Source: CAZHGD01 sp964531735
GTDB taxonomy: Bacteria; Armatimonadota; UBA10988
Direction: 5' to 3'
NCBI GenBank assembly: GCA_964531735.1
Contig: CAZHGD010000186.1
Location: 1 to 14,889, forward strand
DNA: 14,889 nt
A program made the position numbers and the translations under genes. The notes below the pieces were generated by a model that did no database searches, was not told the DNA's origin, and saw only the letters and a program-made list of their open reading frames with translations. Position 1 is the first letter of the stretch; every line of letters starts with the position of its first letter. This document shows positions 6,832-14,610 of this stretch, piece by piece.

Positions 6832-7698
6832 ATGAGACTGACCTGGTGGCGCAGCGGGGCAGTGATCCTGTTGGTCGTGGCGGTCGAAGAGCTCCTGCGC
6901 TGGACGATCCTGCCGTTTACCATCTCGTGGCTGGAGGCGGTGCTCTCCGCGGCGGTGACGACGTTGGTTGCCGCGGCCGTCGCGTGGCTCTGGCGGCGCT
7001 GGCGGAGGGCGCGCGAGCAGGAGTTGGCCGGCGTGCAGGCCGGCTTGCAACGCGCCGTGCACGAGCTGTCACGCACCGAACGCCTGGCTGCCGCCGGCGC
7101 CATGGCGGTGCCACTGTGCGCCGACCTGACCGAGTTGGTGGCGCAACTGCAGGCGCGCGGTGAGGACCACGAGCTGATCGACCATGTGGCCGGTCTGCTC
7201 GACCGCTTCACGGTGCTGGCCAAGGCCAGCCGGCGCGCCATGCGGCCGGTGGACCTGGCCGGTCTGGTGGGCGCTCAGGTAGCAGAGGTGGGTGCGGCGC
7301 AGTCGGTGCAGTTCGGCCTGGTCCGCCCGCCAAGCGCCGTCTGGGTCCGGGCCAACCCCGACCGGCTGGCGCTGGCAACGCGGCATTTCTTGACCCATGC
7401 GGCCGAGACCAGCGGCGAGGGCCGCGTGATGGTGGTGTTGCACGTCACCGACACCAGCGCCGCGGTGGTCATTGCCACCGACCGCGCCGGCAGCGGTGGC
7501 GAGCCGGCGTCGCTGAGTTGGGGCATCGCGCGGGCGGCCTTGGCCGAGTGCGCCGGTGAGGTGACGGCCCTGGAGGAAGGCGAGGGCCTGGTCCTGCGGC
7601 TGAAGCTGCCGGTCTGCCGCGCGCCGCGCCGCCGCCGCCAGCGCCCGCGTCCCAACCGCCAGCTACCGGCCAGCGCGATCTGCTCACCGGCGCCATAG
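6832..7698 (+). CDS. Degenerate histidine-kinase-like membrane protein
   Basis: A 288-residue protein with two hydrophobic segments (about 9-29 and 32-53), a basic boundary WRRWRRAREQE, and a coiled linker ELSRTERLAAAGAMA that closely matches the segment before the H box of sensor kinases. The expected phospho-acceptor His is Ala97, followed by Asp98. A shrunken ATPase-like domain follows: NPDRLALATRHFLTHAAE is the N-box position, but both expected Asn are His (185, 189). DRAGSG (217-222) stands for the G1 box, and WGIARAALAE to LVLRLKLP (230-260) for the G2 end. The basic tail CRAPRRRRQRPRPNR is unusual. Autophosphorylation is therefore unlikely. I chose ATG 6832 over TTG 6826 because GGAG lies 9 nt upstream of the ATG but only 3 nt from the TTG. 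It is 97 bp after the hydrolase gene and convergent with the kinase-FecR gene 16 bp away. Confidence 0.65.
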   Translation: MRLTWWRSGAVILLVVAVEELLRWTILPFTISWLEAVLSAAVTTLVAAAVAWLWRRWRRAREQELAGVQAGLQRAVHELSRTERLAAAGAMAVPLCADLTELVAQLQARGEDHELIDHVAGLLDRFTVLAKASRRAMRPVDLAGLVGAQVAEVGAAQSVQFGLVRPPSAVWVRANPDRLALATRHFLTHAAETSGEGRVMVVLHVTDTSAAVVIATDRAGSGGEPASLSWGIARAALAECAGEVTALEEGEGLVLRLKLPVCRAPRRRRQRPRPNRQLPASAICSPAP

Positions 7699-7703
7699 CG
7701 ACG

Positions 7704-7723
7704 GGCTCTGGTGGCTACGAGCC
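7704..7723. terminator. Hairpin between convergent kinase-like genes
   Basis: GGCTC (7704-7708) and GAGCC (7719-7723) can pair around a 10-nt loop in the short space between the two convergent stop codons, overlapping the last codons of the leftward gene. It may act as a bidirectional terminator, but it is only 5 bp with no T-run. Confidence 0.2.
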
Positions 7724-9736
7724 GCCTTCACCCGACCCCTCACCCTCCATCACGCGGCCGTTCCGGCAGCGGAGCGGCGTGCCGTCGGCATCGGCGGCGC
7801 GAGCAGTGAACTCGTACTGCTCCGGACCCAGCTTGCGATAGGACTCCAGCTTGCGGTCCTTGAAGCAGGCCAGAATGCGGTTGGCGTCCCTCGGCTTGAG
7901 GCCCAACTCGGCGAGGGTGTCGAGCGTCAACTGCGCCGGCACTTCGTCCTCCATGCGCAGCGAGGTGGCAATCGCGCGCATGGCGATGTGGGCGCTGCTG
8001 CCGGCGGTGGCCTTGCGCAGCGAGCGGGCCAGCGCGCCGGCGGGGTTCTCGCCGGCCACGCCGATGGCCGCATCGACGATGCTCACCACCGTGGCATCGC
8101 CCAAGCCGTCCGCCCACGACGACAGCCGGTCGAGGAAGCTGCGGCGCAGCTTGCCGACGGCCTCGTCGGCGGCCTGCTGGGCCTCCGCGGCCGTCAGGGC
8201 GGCCGGCGCGTCCAGCTTCCCTTGGTCGCTGCCGGTCAACTGCTGCCCGCCGGCCACCGTCTGCTGGCCTTGGTCGGTCTTGACCTGCACCTGACCCTCC
8301 ACGGTGGTCACGGTGAGCTGGCTTGGCCCGTGGTCGACGCCGAAGGTGGTGCCGTGGACACTGACCGTGGCGCCGCCACTGCGCACCTGGAAGCGACTGC
8401 CGCGCCGCCGGAGCGGGTCGACCTGCGCCCAGAGGCGGCCGCGCGGTAGCGTGAACAGGCGCAGCCGGCCGTGCTCATAGCCCAGGCCGCGAATCAGCAA
8501 CAGCGTCGACGCCCCGACTTTGACGCGCGAGCCGGCCAGCCGCAGCACCACTTCCGAGTCCTCGCCGGTGTGGATCAGCGTTTGCTGCCAGCCGTCGATC
8601 TCGGCGCCGACGGTCAGCGTCTGCGCGGGTAGGTAGCCCTTGGCCGGGTCGAGCACTCGCGCCTCGACCAGGCCCTTGGTGGCGGCCACCTCGGCGTAGC
8701 GGCAGGCGCCGGGCACGGCCAGCGCCTGCATCACGAACCACAGCGGCAGCACGGCCAGCGCGGCGCGGCCGGCCCAGTGCTGGAGGAGCATGACGCGCCG
8801 CTCACGGGTCAGGCGGCGTTGGGCCTCGACGAAGTCCTGATCCACCAGGCCGTACTCGTGCAGGCCGAGCGTCGGCTGCTCGCCGACCGGGGCCCAGGGC
8901 ACGGGCGTGGCCTCGTCGACGGCTTCAGGCTGGCGTCGCTCGCGGGCCACTTCGGCCACCATCTGGCCGGCCGAATCGAAGCGTAGCGCCGGCGCCTTGG
9001 CCAGACCACGGCTCAGCGCCTCGCGAAGGTTCCGCGGACGGTCGGGCAGGGCCGGCTCGGCGGAGCGGATCTGGTGGGCCAGCTCGTCGCGATTGTCGGC
9101 GGCAAACGGTGGCCGGCCCAGCAGCACGTGGCTCAGCAGTGCGGCCAGGCCGTAGACGTCGGAGCGGTGGTGGCCGAGGCTGCCGTCGAGTTGCTCCGGC
9201 GCTCGGTAGGGCGAGTCGCTGCGGTCGCGGCAGTGCGCCAGGCCGAAGTTGATCACGCGGACCGAGCCATCCGGTAGCACCAGCACGTTGTACGGCGTGA
9301 GGTCGCCGTGTACCACACCGTTGCGGTTGGCGTGGTCGATGGCGTCCGCCGCCTGCCGGAAGATGGGCAGGGCCTCGTCCAGCGGCAGTGGCCCACGGTC
9401 GCGGAGCAGCCGGGCCAGCGTGGTGCCCTCGAAGTACTCGGAGGCGAGGTAGAACAGGTCGCCCTTGACGCCCCAGTCCATGACCTTCTGGATGCTGGGG
9501 TGGGCCTCGATGCGGTGATGCTCGGACAGACACTCGGCGTACTTGTCCTGCACGCGCCGCCATTCGTCGGCGGGCACCTGCGGAGGCCGACTGAAGCCGC
9601 GGAAGACCACGGGCTCGCCGGTGGCGATGCGCCGGGCGCGATAGACCTTGCCCAACGGGCCGACGCCCAGGACCTCGAAGACGTCGTAACCCGCGACCCG
9701 CGAACGCGGCCTGGCCGGCACGTGCTGAGCCGCCAT
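7715..9736 (-). CDS. Ser/Thr kinase-like domain fused via one TM helix to a FecR-like domain (probable pseudokinase)
   Basis: A 673-residue protein. Residues 17-270 are a Hanks-type kinase fold: glycine loop GVGPLGKV (24-31), catalytic loop HGDLTPYNVLV (143-153, Asp145 and Asn150 kept), YRAPE (177-181) and SDVYGL (192-197). Two key positions differ: the beta-3 lysine is Arg46 (VVFRGF) and the DFG aspartate is Asn163 (NFG). A linker is followed by a transmembrane helix at about 322-342. A FecR-like beta domain spans about 350-505 (VRSGGATVSVHGTTFGVDHG, TTVEGQVQV), then an alpha-helical C-terminus. Inferred topology: kinase in the cytoplasm, FecR part in the periplasm. FecR domains usually sit in sigma-regulating signal proteins. 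The start was set at ATG 9736, after GGGGAAGG; the frame extends to 9937 but gives unconvincing sequence. Family assignment is confident; loss of kinase activity is inference. Confidence 0.85.
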   Translation of the reverse strand: MAAQHVPARPRSRVAGYDVFEVLGVGPLGKVYRARRIATGEPVVFRGFSRPPQVPADEWRRVQDKYAECLSEHHRIEAHPSIQKVMDWGVKGDLFYLASEYFEGTTLARLLRDRGPLPLDEALPIFRQAADAIDHANRNGVVHGDLTPYNVLVLPDGSVRVINFGLAHCRDRSDSPYRAPEQLDGSLGHHRSDVYGLAALLSHVLLGRPPFAADNRDELAHQIRSAEPALPDRPRNLREALSRGLAKAPALRFDSAGQMVAEVARERRQPEAVDEATPVPWAPVGEQPTLGLHEYGLVDQDFVEAQRRLTRERRVMLLQHWAGRAALAVLPLWFVMQALAVPGACRYAEVAATKGLVEARVLDPAKGYLPAQTLTVGAEIDGWQQTLIHTGEDSEVVLRLAGSRVKVGASTLLLIRGLGYEHGRLRLFTLPRGRLWAQVDPLRRRGSRFQVRSGGATVSVHGTTFGVDHGPSQLTVTTVEGQVQVKTDQGQQTVAGGQQLTGSDQGKLDAPAALTAAEAQQAADEAVGKLRRSFLDRLSSWADGLGDATVVSIVDAAIGVAGENPAGALARSLRKATAGSSAHIAMRAIATSLRMEDEVPAQLTLDTLAELGLKPRDANRILACFKDRKLESYRKLGPEQYEFTARAADADGTPLRCRNGRVMEGEGSGEGGS

Positions 9737-9927
9737 TGCCTTCCCCTGGTCCCGCCCCCCATGACGGCCGGAACCGCATGGCGCGGGCATTCGCGCCCGC
9801 CGCGGCGAATCCTCCTGCCACCCGCCGCACCTGAGGCGCCAGGAGCGCAGCGGGAAGGTCGGCCCCGGTGGACCACGAATGCTCGCCTGACAGACGGCGG
9901 TCGGGGGTTGATGGGGAGTCACTGACC
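9737..9927. promoter_or_regulatory. Divergent intergenic region between kinase-FecR and beta-helix genes
   Basis: 191 bp separate the starts of the leftward kinase-FecR gene and the rightward secreted beta-helix gene, so both promoters probably lie here. I see no strong -10/-35 pair. CCTGAGGCGCCAGG (near 9830-9843) contains a short palindromic core, GGCGCC. Nothing else is supported. Confidence 0.2.
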
Positions 9928-11649
9928 ATGTGGACACCGGTCCGGACGTCGGTTGGCCTGTTGGTCCTGAGTGCTCTGCCGGCCATGGCCGCCACCTACA
10001 CGGTGGCTGGCGCCCATCCGCAGGCGGCCGACACCAATCGCGGCACCGCCGAGGCGCCGTGGAAGACGCTGGCGCGCGCGGGCAAGGCGCCGGAGCTGAA
10101 GCCGGGCGACACCGTGCTCATTCGCGCGGGGGTCTACCGCGAGCACTGCGATATCACCGTCTCCGGCGAGCCACAGCGCCCGATCACCTTCGCCGCCGCG
10201 CCCGGCGAGCGAGTGGTGATCAAAGGCTCCGAGGTGGTCCGCGGCAAGTGGACTCGCGTGGCCGACCCAAACGACAAGGCCGCCTCGCTGTCCGACCGGC
10301 GCACCTGGAAGATCCGGCTTGGCGACGCCTACTTCACCGACCCGCGCTTCGAGGGTGCCTACCGCGACCAGTCGCGCCGCTGGGTCTCACAGCTCTTCTG
10401 GGACGATGACCATCCCTTGCAGATGATCGGGCCCGACGCCATCTACAAGAACGAGCAGTACTACTCGATGGTCCACATCGGCAAGGGCCGGGCCGACCTG
10501 ATTCCGCAGTCGTACTACTTTGACGCGGCCGACCAAACGCTCTACGCCAACCTCGGTGGCGATCCCGGGTGGTACTGCATCGAGGTCGGTGTGCGCGGTT
10601 TTGCGCTGACGGTGAACAAGGCGCACGACGTCATCGTGCGCGGGATCGAGGCGCGGCACAACCGGCAGCCCGGCGGCCAATGGCCCTTGGCCTCCATCGG
10701 CAGTTGCGAGCGCGTGACCATCGAGGACTGCCGCTTCCACTGGGGCGACTTCACCGGCTTCAGCGCCTGGGGCTCCAAGCAATGCGTCATCCGCCGCTGC
10801 GACATCTCCAACAACGGCGCCATCGGCCTGGCCATGGGTCAGTGCGAGGACCTCACCATCGAGGACTGCACGCTGCTGTTCAACAACTACCGGCATTTCT
10901 ACGGCGACTGGGGCGTGGCCGGCGGCATGAAGTGCATCCCAGGCAACCGGCGCATCACGGTGCGCCGCTGTGAAGCGGCCTACAACAACGAGGCCGAGGG
11001 CATCTGGTTCGACACCGACAACGAAGACATTCGCATTGTCGACAACGTCTGCCACCACAACGGCGACTGCGGCGTGTTCTTCGAGATCAACAAGGCCGGC
11101 GGCGTCATCGCCGGCAACCTGATCTACGCCAACAACGGCCGCGGCATCTACGTGTCGGGCTCGCAGAACACCTGGGTGGTCCACAACACGCTGGCCGACA
11201 ACGCCTCCGGCATCGTGGCCATGACCCGCGCCGCCGATGAGCCACCGAAGCACGTGCGCATTCTCAACAACCTGCTGCTGCGCAACTACATCATCGGCGA
11301 GGACACGTTGCGCGGCTCCGACCTGACGCTGGAGCAACCGGCCGAGGCGGCCAAACGCGCCGAGTTGGGCAGCAGCTCCGACTACAACGTCTTCGCGGCC
11401 AACACCTGGACGCCGTTCGTGCGCCACAACTGGAACGACAACAACACGCTGCCGCAATGGCAACAGCGCACTGGGCAGGACCAGCACTCGCGGCTGATGA
11501 CCGTCGAGTTCGAACGCTTCGGCACCGGTTTCCGCCTGCTGACGCGCGACGGCCTCGAGGTGGCTGGCCCGCTGCCCGAGGCGGTGACTCGCGTCTGGCA
11601 GTCGCCCGCGCCCAAGCGCGTCGGCAGTGCGCGGACGCAGTGGCCGTAG
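9928..11649 (+). CDS. Secreted right-handed parallel beta-helix protein 1
   Basis: A 573-residue exported protein. Seen: signal peptide MWTPVRTSVGLLVLSALPAMA with likely cleavage before ATYTV. The DUF1565/PbH-like entry module follows (AEAPWKTLARAGKAPELKPG, DTVLIRAGVYREHCDI, then QRPITFAAAPGERVVIKG). A long series of parallel beta-helix rungs runs over about residues 220-470, with repeated RVTIEDCRF, CVIRRCDISNNGAIGLAM, DLTIEDCTLLFNN, DIRIVDNVCHHNGDCGVFFE and TWVVHNTLADNASG. The fold is shared by pectate and alginate lyases, epimerases and many polysaccharide-binding proteins; I do not recognise a specific catalytic site. ATG 9928 has GGAG 9 nt upstream; the longer open frame from 9868 would bury the signal peptide. 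It is convergent with uxuA, and together with the other beta-helix gene it suggests extracellular uronate-polysaccharide processing. Confidence 0.88.
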   Translation: MWTPVRTSVGLLVLSALPAMAATYTVAGAHPQAADTNRGTAEAPWKTLARAGKAPELKPGDTVLIRAGVYREHCDITVSGEPQRPITFAAAPGERVVIKGSEVVRGKWTRVADPNDKAASLSDRRTWKIRLGDAYFTDPRFEGAYRDQSRRWVSQLFWDDDHPLQMIGPDAIYKNEQYYSMVHIGKGRADLIPQSYYFDAADQTLYANLGGDPGWYCIEVGVRGFALTVNKAHDVIVRGIEARHNRQPGGQWPLASIGSCERVTIEDCRFHWGDFTGFSAWGSKQCVIRRCDISNNGAIGLAMGQCEDLTIEDCTLLFNNYRHFYGDWGVAGGMKCIPGNRRITVRRCEAAYNNEAEGIWFDTDNEDIRIVDNVCHHNGDCGVFFEINKAGGVIAGNLIYANNGRGIYVSGSQNTWVVHNTLADNASGIVAMTRAADEPPKHVRILNNLLLRNYIIGEDTLRGSDLTLEQPAEAAKRAELGSSSDYNVFAANTWTPFVRHNWNDNNTLPQWQQRTGQDQHSRLMTVEFERFGTGFRLLTRDGLEVAGPLPEAVTRVWQSPAPKRVGSARTQWP

Positions 11650-11692
11650 GGCGCCGCCGCCTGACGACCTGGCCGTGGGCCGGTCGGCCGCC

Positions 11693-11712
11693 GAGGGTTG
11701 GTCACCACCCTC
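11693..11712. terminator. Candidate bidirectional terminator between beta-helix 1 and uxuA
   Basis: GAGGGT (11693-11698) and ACCCTC (11707-11712) form a 6-bp stem around TGGTCACC in the 66-bp gap between convergent genes. There is no T-run on either strand. The position is the main support. Confidence 0.3.
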
Positions 11713-11715
11713 CAC

Positions 11716-12678
11716 TCACCGGCCGTAGACCGACTCCATCAAGCCCTTGATGTACCCCACGGCGAACACGCGGCCGACACTGGAATAGCACGGGTTGTCG
11801 TTGCTGTCGCCGGCCATGGTGGGCACATGGTCCGGGCGCATCGGGCCGTCGAAACCGACGTCGCGGTAGGCTTCCAGACAGGCCAGCATGTCGGTCGGGC
11901 CCTCATCGTGGAAGGTCTCGACGAACGAGTCGGCGGTGCCGCGCACGTCGCGAAAGTGCGAGAAGAACAGCCGGCCCTGGCCGCCGAACTCACGGATCAC
12001 CGCCGGCAGGTCGTCGGTCATCAGCGCGAAGTTGCCCTGGCAGAGCGTGATGCCGTTCACCTCGCTCGGCACCAGTGCCAGCAAGCGTCGATAGCCGTCC
12101 AGGCTGCGCATGATGCGGCCGATGCCGCGCAACGGCGACAGCGGCGGGTCGTCCGGATGCATGGCCAGCTTCACGCCGGCCCGTTCGGCCACCGGCACCA
12201 CGCGCTCGAGGAAGTAGCGGAGGTTGTCCCAGAGCCGATCTTCGCTGACCTCGCCGGCGTCGGTCAGGCCGGGTGGCATCTGGCTCAGCTCGAAGCCCGA
12301 GACCAGCGCCCCGCCGCGGCCAGGCCGATCCACGTAGGTGCGGGTCCAGCCGATGACCGCCATGAAGTTGTAGCAGACCACCGGCACGCCCACTTCGCCC
12401 ATCGCGCGGAGCATCTGGCAGAACCACTCGATCTCTTCGTCGCGGCCGTCCAGCCCGAGGCGGATCTGCTGCATCGGCGGGCTGCTCTCAATCACCTGCC
12501 AGTCGAACCCGGCGGCGTCGAAGCGGTCCTTTAGCCGGCGCATGGCGGGCAACGACCAGGGCGCCTCGTTGCCCTCGGGCGCGCCCATGCCCGAGACCAC
12601 ATGGTCGACGCCAAGCTGCTTGCACAGGTCCCAGAGCAGGCTGGGTTGAGCGGGGAGGACTTCGGCCAGCTTGAGCAT
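11716..12678 (-). CDS. uxuA: Mannonate dehydratase
   Basis: A 320-residue UxuA-family enzyme: D-mannonate to 2-keto-3-deoxy-D-gluconate plus water (EC 4.2.1.8), a cytoplasmic step of D-glucuronate catabolism. Family landmarks are all present: SGMGAPEG near the start, CYNFMAVIGWTRT (102-114), MHPDDPP (173-179), LCQGNF (212-217), HFRDVRG (241-247), FHDEG (256-260) and RPDHVPTM (281-288). The expected divalent-metal ligands correspond to His174, Cys213, His241 and an Asp in RPDH (283). It is shorter than the roughly 390 residues of E. coli UxuA, the difference apparently lying in loops, while all motifs remain. A GTG at 12681 also opens the frame, but the AGGAA 6 nt before ATG 12678 favours the latter. 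Flanked on both sides by secreted beta-helix genes, it points to use of glucuronate released outside the cell. No uxaC or uxuB is in the window. Confidence 0.93.
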   Translation of the reverse strand: MLKLAEVLPAQPSLLWDLCKQLGVDHVVSGMGAPEGNEAPWSLPAMRRLKDRFDAAGFDWQVIESSPPMQQIRLGLDGRDEEIEWFCQMLRAMGEVGVPVVCYNFMAVIGWTRTYVDRPGRGGALVSGFELSQMPPGLTDAGEVSEDRLWDNLRYFLERVVPVAERAGVKLAMHPDDPPLSPLRGIGRIMRSLDGYRRLLALVPSEVNGITLCQGNFALMTDDLPAVIREFGGQGRLFFSHFRDVRGTADSFVETFHDEGPTDMLACLEAYRDVGFDGPMRPDHVPTMAGDSNDNPCYSSVGRVFAVGYIKGLMESVYGR

Positions 12679-12784
12679 CACGGCTTCCTGCTGGTATGAG
12701 GCCTGAGGGTGGCGGCCGGTTGCGCCGGGATCGCCGGTGGCGACGCGACCGACGGCCGGCTATGCTTGACCAAGGAGCCCTGGG
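12679..12784. promoter_or_regulatory. Divergent intergenic region between uxuA and beta-helix 2
   Basis: 106 bp shared by the two gene starts. It holds AAGGAG (for beta-helix 2) and AGGAA (for uxuA). TATGCT near 12761-12766 resembles a -10 box but lies only a few bases from the ribosome binding site and lacks a clear -35. No convincing operator was seen. A shared regulatory region would couple uptake-side and catabolic genes, but this is inference. Confidence 0.25.
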
Positions 12785-14533
12785 ATGCGCCTCGCCTCGG
12801 TTGCCGGACTGTTGCTGCTGTCGCTGTGGACGGCTGACGGTGCCGCGGCGGCGTGGTATGCCGTCTCACCGAACGGCTCGGACAACGCGCCGGGCACGCC
12901 GGCCCAACCGTTCCGCACCATCCAACGCGCGGCCACTCAGGTCCGCGCCGGCGACGTCTGCCTGGTGGCCGCCGGCAGCTACCCCGAACGTGTCACCATC
13001 AAGGCGGCGGGCACGCCGGAGCAGCCGATCTGGCTGTTGGCCCAGGGCCCGGTGCAGATGCGCGGGTTCGAGCTGCTGCAGGCCCGCCACGTCGGCCTGG
13101 TCGGGTTCGAGGTTACTGGCGTGCCGGCGGCGCAGTTCGGCATCTTTCTGCTTGGTGCGCACGGTTGCCGCCTGTTGCACAACCATCTGCACCACCTGGG
13201 CAGCGGCGCCATTCGGTTCCATCCCAGCGCGCCATCCAACCAGACGATCGTCGCCGGCAACACCATCCACCACACCGGCGAGGGCAGCCGCGGCGAACTG
13301 GCCATGACCGTGTGCGGCGACCACAACCTGATCGAGTACAACGATCTGTCGCACGTGTTCGACTTCGTGGTGCTCTTCGGTCGCCGGAACGTGGTGCGCA
13401 ACAACTACTGGCATGACTCCCTATGGGCCGACCATCCCGGCGTGGCGCCGCACATCGATGGGGTGCAGCACTTCGTCAGCGCGAGCTACTACCCGACCGC
13501 GCTCCAAGGAGCCCTGATCGAAGCCAACCTGATGAGCAACGTGCCTGACCAACACACACACTTCGCGATGCTGCAGGACCGGCAGCACTTTGGCAGCGGC
13601 GACCTGCTGTTCCGCCGCAATGTCGGTTGGCAACTGGGCGCCTATGCGCTGCTGATCGAAGGCGTGCCCGGCGTCCGAGTCATCCACAACACGTTCGTGG
13701 ATCTGTTTGCGGCCGGTCCTCAGAAAGCCTGGTACTGCATCGGCTTCAGCCACGGCGCCAGCGGTGGCGTAGTGGTGAACAACCTCTTTGCGGGCTGCGC
13801 CCGCGATGGCGGATCACTCTACACCGCCACCGCCGACTCACAGGCTGGCTTGCGCGCCGACCACAACCTCGCCTGGCGCTCCGGGCAGCCGAAGGAGCCC
13901 CATGCCGTCGTTGGTCGTGATCCGCTCCTGGCGGATGCGGCCAGCGGCGACTACCGTCTGCGGGCCGGCTCGCCGGCCATCGACGCGGGCGGGCCGCTGA
14001 CCACCACGCGCGACGCTGGTGCGGGCACCCGCGTACCGGTGCTGGACACGGGCTGCTTCACCGACGGTTGGGGCATCGTTGAGGGCGATCGGGTGCGCAT
14101 CGGCAGCCAGCCGGCCGTGCGGATCACCGCGCTCGATGCCGCGACCGGCGGACTGGTCGTCGACCGACCGCTCACCTGGCGCCAGGGCGAAGGCGTGTCA
14201 CTCGACTACGACGGCAACGGCCCGGACATCGGCGCTGTCGAAACGGGCACGTCGCTGGCCGGCTCGCTCCACGTCACCACACCGGATGCGGCGCCCGCGG
14301 CCGGCACGCCGCTCCGGTTCAACGTGACGGCCGACCAGGCGTCTGCCTACCGGCACGTGGTCCTGTTCGTCGACGGCCTACCCGTGGCGCGAGCGGCGCA
14401 ACTGCCGAGCGAACTCACCTGGGACACCGGCGGCTGGCCCCCCGGGCCGCACCGCGTCACCGCCCGCGCCTACACCCGCGCCGCCGCCCGAGTGTTGTGG
14501 GCCGGGAGCCGGACCACCGTTACCACCCGCTGA
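12785..14533 (+). CDS. Secreted right-handed parallel beta-helix protein 2
   Basis: A 582-residue exported protein. Seen: signal peptide MRLASVAGLLLLSLWTADG with cleavage near AAA|AWYAV. The DUF1565-like opening is WYAVSPNGSD, then QPFRTIQRAATQVRAGD and AGSYPERVTIKAAGTPEQPI. Beta-helix rungs run over about residues 95-380 (HNHLHHLGSGAIRFH, IVAGNTIHHTGEGS, DHNLIEYNDLSHVF, RNVVRNNYWHDS, RVIHNTFVD), many rich in His, Asn and Asp. DPLLADAASGDYRLRAGSPA and IDAGG close the helix in the manner of 'choice-of-anchor' beta-helix proteins. An Ig-like C-terminal domain covers about 490-582 (VTTPDAAPAAGTPLRFNVTA, DTGGWPPGPHRVTARAY). AAGGAG is 7 nt before ATG. No specific enzyme family is assigned. It shares its opening module with beta-helix 1 but is not a close copy. 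It is divergent from uxuA. Confidence 0.88.
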   Translation: MRLASVAGLLLLSLWTADGAAAAWYAVSPNGSDNAPGTPAQPFRTIQRAATQVRAGDVCLVAAGSYPERVTIKAAGTPEQPIWLLAQGPVQMRGFELLQARHVGLVGFEVTGVPAAQFGIFLLGAHGCRLLHNHLHHLGSGAIRFHPSAPSNQTIVAGNTIHHTGEGSRGELAMTVCGDHNLIEYNDLSHVFDFVVLFGRRNVVRNNYWHDSLWADHPGVAPHIDGVQHFVSASYYPTALQGALIEANLMSNVPDQHTHFAMLQDRQHFGSGDLLFRRNVGWQLGAYALLIEGVPGVRVIHNTFVDLFAAGPQKAWYCIGFSHGASGGVVVNNLFAGCARDGGSLYTATADSQAGLRADHNLAWRSGQPKEPHAVVGRDPLLADAASGDYRLRAGSPAIDAGGPLTTTRDAGAGTRVPVLDTGCFTDGWGIVEGDRVRIGSQPAVRITALDAATGGLVVDRPLTWRQGEGVSLDYDGNGPDIGAVETGTSLAGSLHVTTPDAAPAAGTPLRFNVTADQASAYRHVVLFVDGLPVARAAQLPSELTWDTGGWPPGPHRVTARAYTRAAARVLWAGSRTTVTTR

Positions 14534-14534
14534 G

Positions 14535-14551
14535 CGCGGCGCCCCGCCGCG
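14535..14551 (+). terminator. GC hairpin directly after the beta-helix 2 stop
   Basis: CGCGGCG (14535-14541) and CGCCGCG (14545-14551) form a perfect 7-bp stem with a 3-nt loop, starting 2 nt after the TGA of beta-helix 2. The position fits a terminator; the lack of a T-run lowers confidence. Confidence 0.4.
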
Positions 14552-14610
14552 GTCACCCGCACCGAGACAGGCCCTACTCGTGGCCACCCCGTCCGCACTC
14601 CGCGGCGGTC

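Noticed and set aside
4233..7241. A 1002-codon open frame antisense to the glycoside hydrolase and beyond
   Set aside because: Its composition is low-complexity Arg/Ala/Gly/Val-rich, as expected for the complement of GC-rich codons. The plus strand carries recognisable domains, and the antisense frame runs across two real genes without a family motif.
9737..9937. A 67-residue N-terminal extension of the kinase-FecR protein
   Set aside because: The extension is Pro/Arg-rich, unlike a kinase N-terminus, would overlap the divergent gene's start, and the internal ATG at 9736 has a good ribosome binding site and lies just ahead of the kinase domain.
10387..11715. A 442-codon minus-strand frame opposite beta-helix protein 1
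   Set aside because: It is rich in Val/Asp/Ala repeats that are the antisense image of beta-helix rungs; no ribosome binding site or family signature supports it.
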